From positions 3,100,001-3,164,000 of the forward strand of contig NZ_CP018760.1 of assembly GCF_001913155.1 (NCBI RefSeq): a DNA stretch of 64,000 nucleotides, written 5' to 3'. The notes under the pieces were generated by a model. The model saw nothing but the letters and a program-made list of their open reading frames with translations, ran no database searches and was not told the origin of the DNA. The number at the start of each line of letters is the position of its first letter. Position 1 is the first letter of the stretch. The DNA comes from Maribacter hydrothermalis. GTDB lineage: Bacteria > Bacteroidota > Bacteroidia > Flavobacteriales > Flavobacteriaceae. Of the stretch, positions 27,047 through 35,597 are shown piece after piece. The position numbers and the translations under genes were made by a program.

Positions 27047-28081
27047 ATGAATTCTAAAAACCTTTACTTTATTTCTAGGAATTATAAATTTTCAAAAAAT
27101 GCAGCTTCCAAACCAAAGATGGATTGTGAAACGGTTCTAGAAAAAAACGGGTTTAAAAATTTAGGGTTCAAACAAAGTAATCACTCCAGTTCGGCAATAG
27201 GTGCTATAATTAGTTTTTTTGGAATAACTAAAGGTTTGTTTCTATTGCCAAGAAAATCTGTTTTTTGCATGCAATATCCGTTAAGTAAGTTTTTTGGATA
27301 TATTACCACTATCGTGTCATTGAAGAAATGTACGCTAATCATAATCATCCACGATGTAAAATATTTAATGGGAAAGTCAAAGGATTTGAAAGGTGAGATA
27401 GCCAAATTTAATAAAGCCGATTTTATCATTGTCCATAACGAATCTATGAAAAAATGGTTTCAAAAAAATGGCTGTACGGCACAATTAGTAAGCTTGGAGC
27501 TTTTCGATTATATTCATGGAAGTGTTAAACACGCCGCAATCAATACTCCCTACGATGTGGTCTTTGCAGGCGGATTGGGAAAAGAGAAAAGCGAGTTTTT
27601 ATACAGTATGGATAACCTTACTCCTTCAAATTATAAATTGAAATTATATGGTAATGGCTTTAATGCTGCTGATGTTGAACAGACTAATTCTATTTTAGAT
27701 TACCAAGGTGTTTTTTCACCAGATGAAGTAATCGATGAAATACAAGGTTCATTCGGGTTAATTTGGAACGGTAACGCTTTAAACGAATGTTCAGGAGACT
27801 TTGGTAAATACTTATTATATAATAATCCGCACAAGACATCTTTATACCTCTTGTGTGGACTACCGGTTATTGTTTGGAAAAAAGCTGCCATTGCTAAATT
27901 CGTTGAAAAAAAACAAATAGGTATTACCTTAAATTCTTTAAATGAACTTGATACTGTTTTAGCCAACCTTGACCCTAAAGAATATGCTACTCTTATTTCT
28001 AATGTAGAAAAGGTAAAGACCAAAGTCGCTTCTGGTTATTACCTTTCTCAAGCTATTAACAAGGTGGTTGAATTGATTTAA
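27047..28081 (+). CDS. Putative galactofuranosyltransferase (WbbI/Gtf3-like)
   Basis: A 344-residue GT-B-fold transferase resembling the WbbI beta-1,6-galactofuranosyltransferase / Gtf3 group. Features are CMQYPLSKFFGY, the IIIIHDVKYLMG strand, VHNESMKKWFQKNG, and the C-terminal donor region with LIWNGNALNECSGDFG followed by YNNPHKTSLYLLCGLPVIVW. There is no signal peptide. It is divergent from glf, which makes the expected UDP-Galf donor; this context supports the assignment. Donor specificity remains inferred. Confidence 0.82.
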   Translation: MNSKNLYFISRNYKFSKNAASKPKMDCETVLEKNGFKNLGFKQSNHSSSAIGAIISFFGITKGLFLLPRKSVFCMQYPLSKFFGYITTIVSLKKCTLIIIIHDVKYLMGKSKDLKGEIAKFNKADFIIVHNESMKKWFQKNGCTAQLVSLELFDYIHGSVKHAAINTPYDVVFAGGLGKEKSEFLYSMDNLTPSNYKLKLYGNGFNAADVEQTNSILDYQGVFSPDEVIDEIQGSFGLIWNGNALNECSGDFGKYLLYNNPHKTSLYLLCGLPVIVWKKAAIAKFVEKKQIGITLNSLNELDTVLANLDPKEYATLISNVEKVKTKVASGYYLSQAINKVVELI

Positions 28082-28084
28082 AAT

Positions 28085-28906
28085 TTAAACCGCAACATCA
28101 TACTCTCTAAGTGCATCATTCAATGATGTCTTCTTATTTGTACTTTCTTTTCTTTTTCCTATAATTAATGCGCACGGCACTTGAAATTCACCAGCAGGGA
28201 ATTTTTTAGTGTAACTACCTGGTATTACTACTGAACGAGCAGGTACAACACCTTTTGTTTCAACGGGCGTTTCTCCTGTAACGTCAATTATTTTGGTGCT
28301 CATTGTTAAAACTACATTAGCGCCTAATACCGCTTCTTTTTCGACTCTGACTCCTTCTACAACAATACAACGAGATCCAATAAAAGCACCATCTTCTATA
28401 ATAACTGGTGAAGCTTGTAAAGGTTCAAGAACACCGCCAATACCTACACCACCACTTAAGTGTACGTTTTTACCAATCTGTGCACAACTACCTACAGTTG
28501 CCCAAGTATCTACCATTGTACCTTCGTCAACATACGCACCTATGTTTACATAACTAGGCATTAGTATAGTGCCCGATGAAATATACGCGCCATGTCTTGC
28601 TACGGCATTTGGTACTACCCTAATACCTTTTTCTTTATAGCCTCTTTTTAAAGGCATTTTATCGTGGTATTCAAAAATACCTGCTTCTAGGGTTTCCATT
28701 TTCTGAATAGGGAAATACATTACTACCGCTTTTTTTACCCATTCATTAATCTGCCAACCATTTGCTGTTGGCTCGGCACATCTTAATTTTCCTAAATCTA
28801 AAAGGTTAATAACCTCTCTTATACTGTCTTGGGTGGCAGATTCCTTTAATAAGTCTCTATTTTCCCATGCTTTTTCTATTTGTGCTCTTAATGCTGTCAT
28901 TTTCAT
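28085..28906 (-). CDS. dapD: 2,3,4,5-tetrahydropyridine-2,6-dicarboxylate N-succinyltransferase
   Basis: Succinylates tetrahydrodipicolinate in the succinylase branch of diaminopimelate and lysine synthesis. The 273-residue length is typical. The helical N-domain is followed by a left-handed beta-helix made of hexapeptide repeats (GTILMPSYVNIGAYVDEGTM to VVIEDGAFIGSRC), with GVVPARSVVIPGSY near the C-terminus. It functionally pairs with lysA at the window start. It has its own TATATTTG promoter and converges on the galactofuranosyltransferase gene with a 3-base gap. Confidence 0.97.
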   Translation of the reverse strand: MKMTALRAQIEKAWENRDLLKESATQDSIREVINLLDLGKLRCAEPTANGWQINEWVKKAVVMYFPIQKMETLEAGIFEYHDKMPLKRGYKEKGIRVVPNAVARHGAYISSGTILMPSYVNIGAYVDEGTMVDTWATVGSCAQIGKNVHLSGGVGIGGVLEPLQASPVIIEDGAFIGSRCIVVEGVRVEKEAVLGANVVLTMSTKIIDVTGETPVETKGVVPARSVVIPGSYTKKFPAGEFQVPCALIIGKRKESTNKKTSLNDALREYDVAV

Positions 28907-28916
28907 AAAATTTTCT

Positions 28917-28924
28917 CAAATATA
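28917..28924 (-). promoter_or_regulatory. Bacteroidota -7 element for dapD
   Basis: The minus strand reads TATATTTG (TANNTTTG), 11 bases before the ATG at 28906. An alternative ATG at 28900 (MTALRAQ) would leave a slightly longer leader. Confidence 0.5.
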
Positions 28925-28978
28925 AGTTGAAGTACAGTAATTAGCCATGCGCATGGGCACATATAACAAATTATCCTT

Positions 28979-28986
28979 TATTTTTG
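28979..28986 (+). promoter_or_regulatory. Bacteroidota -7 element for ruvX-def
   Basis: TATTTTTG (TANNTTTG) ends 14 bases before the ruvX TTG start, implying a very short leader. Confidence 0.5.
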
Positions 28987-28999
28987 CCAAAAATTAAGT

Positions 29000-29410
29000 T
29001 TGGGAAAGATTCTTGCAATTGATTACGGAGTAAAACGTATTGGCTTGGCAGTTACCGATGATATGAAAATGATAGCATTTGGTTTAACTACAGTTTCTAC
29101 TACCGAAGTTTTTGCATTTTTATCGGATTACATCACAAAAGAAAAAGTTGAACTTATAGTGGTTGGTGAACCCAAACAAATGGATAATACGGCTTCTGAG
29201 TCTGAAATGTATATCAAGCCTTTTTTAAAAAAACTAGAGGAACAATTTCCAACAGTTCCTATAAAAAGGCACGATGAACGTTTTACTTCTAAAATGGCAT
29301 TCAAAACCATGTTAGATAGTGGATTAAAGAAGAAGCAAAGAAAGAACAAGGCATTAATTGACGAAATTAGTGCTACTATTATATTACAAGATTTTTTAAA
29401 GACTTTATAA
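29000..29410 (+). CDS. ruvX: Holliday junction resolvase-like RNase H-fold protein (YqgF)
   Basis: A 136-residue YqgF/RuvX nuclease with an RNase H fold, linked to pre-16S rRNA processing and to Holliday junction resolution. ILAIDYGVKRIGLAVTD at the N-terminus holds the first catalytic Asp. VVGEPKQMD and the KRHDERFTSKMA block follow, and a C-terminal DEISATIILQDFL carries another acidic site. The start is a TTG at 29000, chosen because the conserved domain begins immediately. The stop is followed directly by the def ATG, so the two are co-transcribed. Confidence 0.94.
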   Translation: MGKILAIDYGVKRIGLAVTDDMKMIAFGLTTVSTTEVFAFLSDYITKEKVELIVVGEPKQMDNTASESEMYIKPFLKKLEEQFPTVPIKRHDERFTSKMAFKTMLDSGLKKKQRKNKALIDEISATIILQDFLKTL

Positions 29411-30001
29411 ATGATTTTACCCATTGTAGCATACGGTGACCCTGTATTAAGAAAAGTAGCGGATGATATCGATAAGGATTATCCAAAATTGAATGAATTA
29501 CTTTCTAACATGTGGGAAACCATGTATAATGCTAGTGGTGTTGGTTTAGCAGCTCCGCAAATAGGATTGCCAATTCGTATTTTTTTGGTGGATACTACAC
29601 CTTTTTCTGATGATGAAGATTTAACTGAAGATGAGCAAAAACAATTAAACGGATTTAAACAAGTATTTATTAATGCGACTATTGAGGAGGAATCTGGTGA
29701 AGAATGGGCGTTTAATGAAGGATGTTTAAGTATTCCAGATGTTCGTGAAGATGTAATTAGGCAAGGAACAGTTAAGATTTCATATTTTGACGAAAATTTT
29801 AAAGAACATTCAAAAACGTTTGATGGTTTATTGGCACGTGTAATTCAGCATGAGTATGATCATATTGAAGGAATCTTGTTTACGGATAAATTGTCTGCTT
29901 TAAAAAAGCGAATGTTAAAAGGCAGATTAACCAATATTTCTAAAGGAAAGATTAGCGTAGATTACCGCATGAAATTTCCGGCAATGAAAAAAGGTCGTTA
30001 A
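29411..30001 (+). CDS. def: Peptide deformylase
   Basis: Removes the N-formyl group from nascent proteins; an essential metalloenzyme. It has 196 residues with all three motifs: GVGLAAPQIG near residue 45, EGCLSIP near residue 108, and QHEYDHIEG near residue 146, with the metal-binding Cys and two His residues. An insertion between motifs 1 and 2 (FSDDEDLTEDEQKQL) is common in Bacteroidota type enzymes. Translationally coupled to ruvX with no gap. Confidence 0.97.
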   Translation: MILPIVAYGDPVLRKVADDIDKDYPKLNELLSNMWETMYNASGVGLAAPQIGLPIRIFLVDTTPFSDDEDLTEDEQKQLNGFKQVFINATIEEESGEEWAFNEGCLSIPDVREDVIRQGTVKISYFDENFKEHSKTFDGLLARVIQHEYDHIEGILFTDKLSALKKRMLKGRLTNISKGKISVDYRMKFPAMKKGR

Positions 30002-30062
30002 AATCGGATTATAATTAATAGAAAAGTGTAATATTTGTCCACTTAAAATTTTAAAATAGAAT

Positions 30063-30491
30063 ATGGGGTTAGAGAAAATTTTATCCGTTGCAGGAAAACC
30101 AGGTTTATATAAATTAATTACCCAAACCAGAACAGGATTTGTGGCGGAATCTTTATTAGATGGAAAAAGAATAACAGTTAGTTTACGCAGCAGCGTTAGT
30201 GTACTGTCCGAAATAGCTATTTATACCTTAGAAGAAGAAGTACCGTTAAGAGAGGTTTTTCAAAAAATACAAACCAAGGAAAATGGAGGTAAAACTTCAA
30301 TTAGCCACAAGGATGAGAAAATTAAATTAGAAGAATATTTCTTTGAAGTATTACCTGATTATGATGAAGATCGTGTATATGTGAGCGATATTAAAAAAGT
30401 TATACAATGGTATAACATCTTGGTAGATAATGAAATTACTGACTTTGCATCTGAAGAAGTTGCAACGGAAGATGTTTCTGAAGAGGAATAG
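30063..30491 (+). CDS. DUF5606 domain protein
   Basis: A 142-residue cytosolic protein of a family largely confined to Bacteroidota. The N-terminal half, MGLEKILSVAGKPGLYKLI then TRTGFVAESLLDGKR, is a small SH3-like beta domain. The second half, LEEYFFEVLPDYDEDRVYVSDIKKVIQWYN, is a conserved helical segment. The tail is acidic. Function is unknown. It follows ruvX-def by 61 bases, is probably in the same operon, and ends at a strong bidirectional terminator. Confidence 0.85.
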   Translation: MGLEKILSVAGKPGLYKLITQTRTGFVAESLLDGKRITVSLRSSVSVLSEIAIYTLEEEVPLREVFQKIQTKENGGKTSISHKDEKIKLEEYFFEVLPDYDEDRVYVSDIKKVIQWYNILVDNEITDFASEEVATEDVSEEE

Positions 30492-30508
30492 TCTTTATAT
30501 TAGAAAAT

Positions 30509-30547
30509 AAAAAAACGCCTAGATCAATGATCTAGGCGTTTTTTTAT
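30509..30547. terminator. Bidirectional terminator between DUF5606 and GH20 genes
   Basis: A 15-bp stem including ACGCCTAGATC / GATCTAGGCGT around a 3-base loop, with A and T runs on both sides, so it works on both strands. Confidence 0.93.
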
Positions 30548-30559
30548 GGTTTTTTCGAA

Positions 30560-32173
30560 CTAGTCTTTTTCAATAGTCTTGTATGTGAAATCACTTTTTT
30601 TCCAATCAATTAATGGAGAAGGGTAATATTTTACATCCATTCTATCAAGAAACGGTGCTTGGTCGGCTAGCCTTACTTTATAATCTTCCCAGTTTCTATT
30701 TTCTTTAATACTCCAGCTTAATTCAGAATAACCAATTATTCTAGGGAAAGCTAAATATTCTAATTCATCAATATTGCTAATAGTTTCTGACCAAAGCGGA
30801 GCCTCAACGCCTAATATGTTCTCTAAAGGGATGCCATACTCTTCTGGTGTCCAAATATACGCCGTGTCCACAGGAATATAAGCTGCCCAGTGTAATCCAA
30901 ATTTTGATAAGGTGTCATACTCCATATCTAAGTATGCTTTTTTGGCTGGCGAAACAATTATTTGCATTCCCTTGTCTACTGCTTTTTTTGCATTTTCTTC
31001 GCTTGCCCACCATTGGGAAATAGAAGTGGCATCAACATCGGCAATGGCAACTTCATCCCAACCGATCATTCGTTTGCCATGCTTTTGAACAATTTTTTCA
31101 ACTTTATTAATGAAGTAGATGTAATCACTTTTTTTAGTGACATGACTTTCATCGCCTCCCACGTGAAAATAGGGGCCAGGAGTAATTGCAGATATTTCTC
31201 TTACTACATCATCTATAAACGCATATACAGTGTCCTTATGCGTATCAAACGTACTAAAACCTACTTTCATACCTTCGTATAGTTTAGGAGTCTTACCATT
31301 ACCATTTAAAAAAGGGTAAGATACAGATGCCGCATTTGTATGTCCTGGCATATCAATTTCAGGAATAATGGTCATATAGCGCTCTGCTGCATAACGTACG
31401 ATCTCTTTATAATCTTCTTGGGTGTAAAATCCGCCAGACTCACCACCAACTTCGGTGCTACCTCCAATCTCTGTAAGTTTTGGCCATGATTTTATTTCAA
31501 TTCGCCATCCTTGATCATCACTAAGGTGCAAATGCAATACATTTATTTTGTAGTAAGCTAATAGGTCAATATATTTTTTAACATCCTCTACACTAAAAAA
31601 GTGCCTTGCAACATCTAACATTGAGCCTCTATAGGCAAAATTAGGATTATCAATAATTTTCCCGGAGGGTACTGGCCATATTTTTTGTAACGCTAAGGTG
31701 TCATTACTTTCTAGAGGAACTAATTGTCTTAATGTTTGTATACCCCTAAACGCTCCCTCAGACGTATTGGCGTTAATAATAATTGAATCTTGATTAATGT
31801 ATAATTGATATGCTTCTGGAGAATCTAACTCCGTACTATCGCTTTGATTAATATAAATAACTCTTTCAACCGTATTAGAACCTTCTGTATTAACGGGTAT
31901 GGTTAAATCGATTTTGTTTTTAAGTTTTTCTGCTAAAAACTTACCAACTTCCTCAAAACCTGTTGCGTTTTTTGAAGTGTAAATGGCCGTAAACTGATCT
32001 AATGCAAATGCTGAATTTGTTGGTGTAGTTTTTAAAGGTTTAGGAATTAGGCTAACTTTTGATAAATCGGTTAAAGGCATTATAATATTTTTTTTCTTCT
32101 CTTCGCTGCATGCAATAAATGCAATGATGACGGAAGCAAAAAATAAACTGCGAATACAAATGGTTTTAAACAT
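30560..32173 (-). CDS. Beta-N-acetylhexosaminidase, GH20 family lipoprotein
   Basis: Releases terminal GlcNAc or GalNAc from glycans or chitin oligomers. It has 537 residues and a lipoprotein signal (FIAC near residue 22), so it is envelope-anchored. The N-terminal GH20b-like domain is followed by the catalytic TIM barrel. VLHLHLSDDQGWRIEI carries a conserved substrate-site pattern, and HVGGDES carries the catalytic Asp-Glu pair. ISQWWA and EAPLWSE near the C-terminus are also typical. It is the last gene of a probable operon with the SGNH hydrolase and esterase upstream (gaps 4-12 bases). Confidence 0.95.
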   Translation of the reverse strand: MFKTICIRSLFFASVIIAFIACSEEKKKNIIMPLTDLSKVSLIPKPLKTTPTNSAFALDQFTAIYTSKNATGFEEVGKFLAEKLKNKIDLTIPVNTEGSNTVERVIYINQSDSTELDSPEAYQLYINQDSIIINANTSEGAFRGIQTLRQLVPLESNDTLALQKIWPVPSGKIIDNPNFAYRGSMLDVARHFFSVEDVKKYIDLLAYYKINVLHLHLSDDQGWRIEIKSWPKLTEIGGSTEVGGESGGFYTQEDYKEIVRYAAERYMTIIPEIDMPGHTNAASVSYPFLNGNGKTPKLYEGMKVGFSTFDTHKDTVYAFIDDVVREISAITPGPYFHVGGDESHVTKKSDYIYFINKVEKIVQKHGKRMIGWDEVAIADVDATSISQWWASEENAKKAVDKGMQIIVSPAKKAYLDMEYDTLSKFGLHWAAYIPVDTAYIWTPEEYGIPLENILGVEAPLWSETISNIDELEYLAFPRIIGYSELSWSIKENRNWEDYKVRLADQAPFLDRMDVKYYPSPLIDWKKSDFTYKTIEKD

Positions 32174-32182
32174 GATTGATAA

Positions 32183-32875
32183 TTAAGGTTGATTAACTAA
32201 ATTTTTAATGGCTTCATACCAAATATCATAACCTTTTTGGTTCATATGCAGACCGTCTTCAATGAAAATATCGGTTTTTAGTTTTTTATTATTCAGCATG
32301 GGGTTCCATACATCTACAAAATTTAATTGGTCATCTTTTTTAGCAAGATTTTCCAATTTTCTATTAAACCGTTTATATTTTCTTCGAATCTTCCACCTAC
32401 TTATACTTGGTTTTGCGGCAATTAAAATAACCTGTGTTGAAGGATTGTTTGCTTTTATTCGACGGATGATATCTTCTGTCGTATCAAGAACATGAATAGG
32501 TCTTTTTTTAGCCCACAAATCATTATCTCCTTCATAAATAAATACTTTTTTTGGGTTAAAGCTTAACACTAATTCATTTATAAAATACAGCAAGTCCGAT
32601 GCTTGTGAACCTCCAAATCCACTATTTACAATTTGATGGTTTGGAAATTCCGCTTCTAATTTTTTCCATATCCTAATACTTGAGCTGCCTGTAAATACAA
32701 TGGTTTCCTTTTTTGAATCCCATATTGTATCATACTTGCTAGTGATTTTTTTAACCTCATCTGAGAATACGTTAGCCGTTTGGGAAATGCAATAATTACC
32801 TAATAGAATTAAACTTACAGTTATAAAATGTGATACTCTGAATTCTGTCGATAATAGCCGTGCAACTCTATTCAT
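32183..32875 (-). CDS. Secreted SGNH/GDSL hydrolase
   Basis: A 230-residue exported hydrolase, probably an esterase removing acyl groups from glycans. The signal peptide covers about residues 1-33. The SGNH blocks are visible: FTGSSSIRIW (nucleophile Ser), NSGFGGSQA (Gly), EGDNDLW (Asn) and DGLHMNQKGY (Asp-His). It sits between the GH20 hexosaminidase and an alpha/beta esterase, so deacylation of a polysaccharide is a reasonable inference. Confidence 0.9.
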   Translation of the reverse strand: MNRVARLLSTEFRVSHFITVSLILLGNYCISQTANVFSDEVKKITSKYDTIWDSKKETIVFTGSSSIRIWKKLEAEFPNHQIVNSGFGGSQASDLLYFINELVLSFNPKKVFIYEGDNDLWAKKRPIHVLDTTEDIIRRIKANNPSTQVILIAAKPSISRWKIRRKYKRFNRKLENLAKKDDQLNFVDVWNPMLNNKKLKTDIFIEDGLHMNQKGYDIWYEAIKNLVNQP

Positions 32876-32879
32876 AATA

Positions 32880-33755
32880 TTAATTAAGTGATGGTTTTGT
32901 TAAGCCTTCCGTTAGTGCCCAAGCATAAAATTGAACAATCCAATTATCAGAAGCTAATTGTTGTTGTTTCATGCCAAAACCGTGTCCTCCTTTAGAATAC
33001 ATGTGCATACCGGCATTTTTTCCACTTGTTACCCAATCAGTATACAACGTAGTACTTGGCCTTGCAAGCCCAAGAGGGTCATCCGAAGCACATATAACTA
33101 GCATTGGTGGTGCATCTTCCGGAACCTTATACTCTCCCATTACAGTCATCCAGGGATAAACAGGAACTATAAAATCTGGTCTATTAGCTTTGGCATAGTT
33201 AAATGTAACACCCATAGTAACCGCTCCACCAGCTGAAAAACCCATAAACCCTATTTTTTCGGGGTCTAATTTCATTGCATTGGCATTAGTTCTTACATAG
33301 GTAATGGCAGCATGGCCATCAGCAATAGAAAGGGGTAATACAGGAGCAACCCGTTCTCCAATTTTAGCAGGATTGGTAGTTCCTTCTTCTGTAATTTCTT
33401 TAATACCATCAGTACCTGTTGGTACTAACCTATACTTAAGAACAAAAGCGGTAATTCCATGATTATTTAACCATTTGGCTACCATTCTACCCTCACTCTC
33501 TATACTTAATCCGTAAAGACCTCCACCTGGGGCAACAATAACACTTGTGCCATTTGGCTGATCGGCTTCATAGACTTCTAATCTGGGTACAGATACATTT
33601 GTAATTACTTTAGTATCCCATATATCTGAATAATACTCTTTTTCTGCTGTAGACCAGTTTACATTTGTATCAGTTTCAAAAGGTAAATCAACTATATTCT
33701 GTGCAATTACATTCATAGAAATAAAGAAAATGATAATCAAAACTATTTTTTTCAT
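32880..33755 (-). CDS. Secreted alpha/beta-hydrolase, acetyl-esterase-like (BD-FAE type)
   Basis: A 291-residue exported esterase with a signal peptide ending near NVIAQ. The oxyanion-hole segment VIVAPGGGLYGL is near residue 80, the nucleophile elbow GFMGFSAGGA near 175, an acidic residue in CASDDPLG and the catalytic His in GGHGFGMK. It resembles carbohydrate esterases of the BD-FAE group that remove acetyl or feruloyl groups from plant or algal polysaccharides. It lies in the minus-strand run with the SGNH hydrolase and GH20 downstream and an aquaglyceroporin upstream. Confidence 0.9.
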   Translation of the reverse strand: MKKIVLIIIFFISMNVIAQNIVDLPFETDTNVNWSTAEKEYYSDIWDTKVITNVSVPRLEVYEADQPNGTSVIVAPGGGLYGLSIESEGRMVAKWLNNHGITAFVLKYRLVPTGTDGIKEITEEGTTNPAKIGERVAPVLPLSIADGHAAITYVRTNANAMKLDPEKIGFMGFSAGGAVTMGVTFNYAKANRPDFIVPVYPWMTVMGEYKVPEDAPPMLVICASDDPLGLARPSTTLYTDWVTSGKNAGMHMYSKGGHGFGMKQQQLASDNWIVQFYAWALTEGLTKPSLN

Positions 33756-33767
33756 GTTGTGTATTGT

Positions 33768-34499
33768 TTAGTGTAATGATTCAATTAATAAATATAAAAA
33801 AGCAGCTAAAATACTACCAATAATTGGACCTATTATGGGTACCCAGGCATAGCCCCAATCGCTGTTGCCTTTGTTTTTAATGGGTAGTAAGGCATGTAAT
33901 AAACGTGGGCCAAAATCTCTTGCCGGGTTTATAGCATACCCAGTTGGCCCTCCTAAGCCAAACCCAATCCCCATTACCAAAAATGCCACAGGTAGCGCAT
34001 CTACCGCACCCAGAGAAATTGTTTCTTCTCCCATTTTACTACCGGCAATGTAAAAAACACCAAATACCAGGGCAAAAGTTCCAATAACTTCAGTTACCAT
34101 ATTCCAAAACGGACTACGAATAGCCGGTGAGGTTGAAAAGGTACCTAAAATGGCATCAGAATTTTCGGTGGCTTCATATTGTTTTTTGTACGTAAGCCAT
34201 ATTAATAGATTACCCATCATGGCTCCTAAAACTTGAGCAACAATGTACCCTGGTACTAATGTCCATGAGAATTTACCAGCTGTTGCTAAGCCAATAGTTA
34301 CTGCGGGATTTAGATGTGCTCCACTAATATCTGCGGAAATAAATACGCCAATAAATACAGCCAAGCCCCATGCGATAGAGATGCCTACCCAACCGGAGTC
34401 TCCTCCTTTGGTGCCTTTTAGTACTAGGTTGGCAACAATGCCATTTCCAATAAGAATTAACATTGCCGTGCCAATAAATTCAAAAATATAGGTAATCAT
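33768..34499 (-). CDS. Aquaglyceroporin (MIP family, GlpF-like)
   Basis: Inner-membrane channel for glycerol or other small neutral solutes. It has 243 residues and six membrane spans. Two NPA boxes are seen: HLNPAVTIG near residue 65 and INPARDFGPR near residue 190. The Asp after the second NPA is typical of glycerol-conducting members. No glycerol kinase gene is adjacent, so the solute is uncertain. It is first in the run leading to the esterase (12-base gap). Confidence 0.94.
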   Translation of the reverse strand: MITYIFEFIGTAMLILIGNGIVANLVLKGTKGGDSGWVGISIAWGLAVFIGVFISADISGAHLNPAVTIGLATAGKFSWTLVPGYIVAQVLGAMMGNLLIWLTYKKQYEATENSDAILGTFSTSPAIRSPFWNMVTEVIGTFALVFGVFYIAGSKMGEETISLGAVDALPVAFLVMGIGFGLGGPTGYAINPARDFGPRLLHALLPIKNKGNSDWGYAWVPIIGPIIGSILAAFLYLLIESLH

Positions 34500-34680
34500 A
34501 GTTTGGTTGGTTTTAAGTGGATTAAGATAAAAAAAATCAAGGAATATATACTATTTAACACTCTTTGCTGCAGTATTCTTAATTTGTACGCTGTAGAAGT
34601 GTGAATGTCAAATACAGGTTGTCCTATAAATATTAATCTATTGTGATATTACCGGTGGTGCGCAATATGATCTTTTGATT

Positions 34681-35589
34681 TTAATAAGTATACCTAACTC
34701 CGGTTACATTCATTTGTAAGGTGTAAATGGAACCTTTTGCAGTAATAAATAAAATATCTTGATTTTTGCCTCCAAAAGTTACATTAGCAGTCCATTCTTC
34801 ATTAATAGGTATATGGTGTATTTTTTCTCCTTTCGAATTAAATATGGTAACTCCGTTGCCTGTTAGGTAAATGTTACCTTTATTATCTATCGTCATACCA
34901 TCAGAGCCCATAGTTGTAAATAACTTACGGTCAGTTAGGTTGCCATTTTCCGTTACTGTATACGCGTAAGTTTTTTGATCCCCTATATCTGCTACATAAA
35001 GTGTTTTGCCATCTGGAGTTCCTATAATTCCGTTTGGCTGTACCAAATTTGTTGCGGCAATAAATACTGTATTTGAATTGGGCAAAATATAATATACATT
35101 TTTATTGGTTAACTCTGCAGTTGTTCTATCCCAATACGACCTTTGGTAATAAGGGTCTGTAAAGTAGATACCACCTTTTAAATCTACCCATAAATCATTT
35201 GGACCATTCAATTTTTTATTTTCAAAATTGGTAATTAAGGTATCCACTTTTCCATTTTCATCTATACGCCATATTTCATTATTTTCATCTGCTGCAGCTA
35301 AAAGCCTACCATTATGGTCAAAATACAGTCCGTTTGCCCTACCGGATGGTTCTTTAAAAACACTTAAAGAATTGTTTGAGGAATTCCATTTTATAATTTT
35401 ATCATTTGGTTGATCAGTGAAATACACATTACCTTCTTGATCGGACGCAGGGCCCTCGGTAAAACTATATTCGTTAGCTATTTGAACTAATTTAGCATTT
35501 TCGGCTACTAAAGAAGTTGTTTGCGCTTTACAAGAATTTACAAAAATCAGCACTATAATCGAACTGAAAAATTGAATAGTATCTTTCAT
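34681..35589 (-). CDS. SMP-30/gluconolactonase family lipoprotein
   Basis: Six-bladed beta-propeller of the SMP-30/gluconolactonase/LRE family, 302 residues, with a lipoprotein signal (VNSC near residue 20). FTEGPASDQEGNVYFTDQ at the N-terminus contains the metal-binding Glu. NGPNDLWVD and TPDGKTLYVAD hold the other typical Asn and Asp ligands. Members hydrolyse sugar lactones. The gene starts 8 bases after the TIM-barrel epimerase stop, so the two form an operon for an oxidised sugar. Confidence 0.9.
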   Translation of the reverse strand: MKDTIQFFSSIIVLIFVNSCKAQTTSLVAENAKLVQIANEYSFTEGPASDQEGNVYFTDQPNDKIIKWNSSNNSLSVFKEPSGRANGLYFDHNGRLLAAADENNEIWRIDENGKVDTLITNFENKKLNGPNDLWVDLKGGIYFTDPYYQRSYWDRTTAELTNKNVYYILPNSNTVFIAATNLVQPNGIIGTPDGKTLYVADIGDQKTYAYTVTENGNLTDRKLFTTMGSDGMTIDNKGNIYLTGNGVTIFNSKGEKIHHIPINEEWTANVTFGGKNQDILFITAKGSIYTLQMNVTGVRYTY

Positions 35590-35597
35590 AATAGCGT

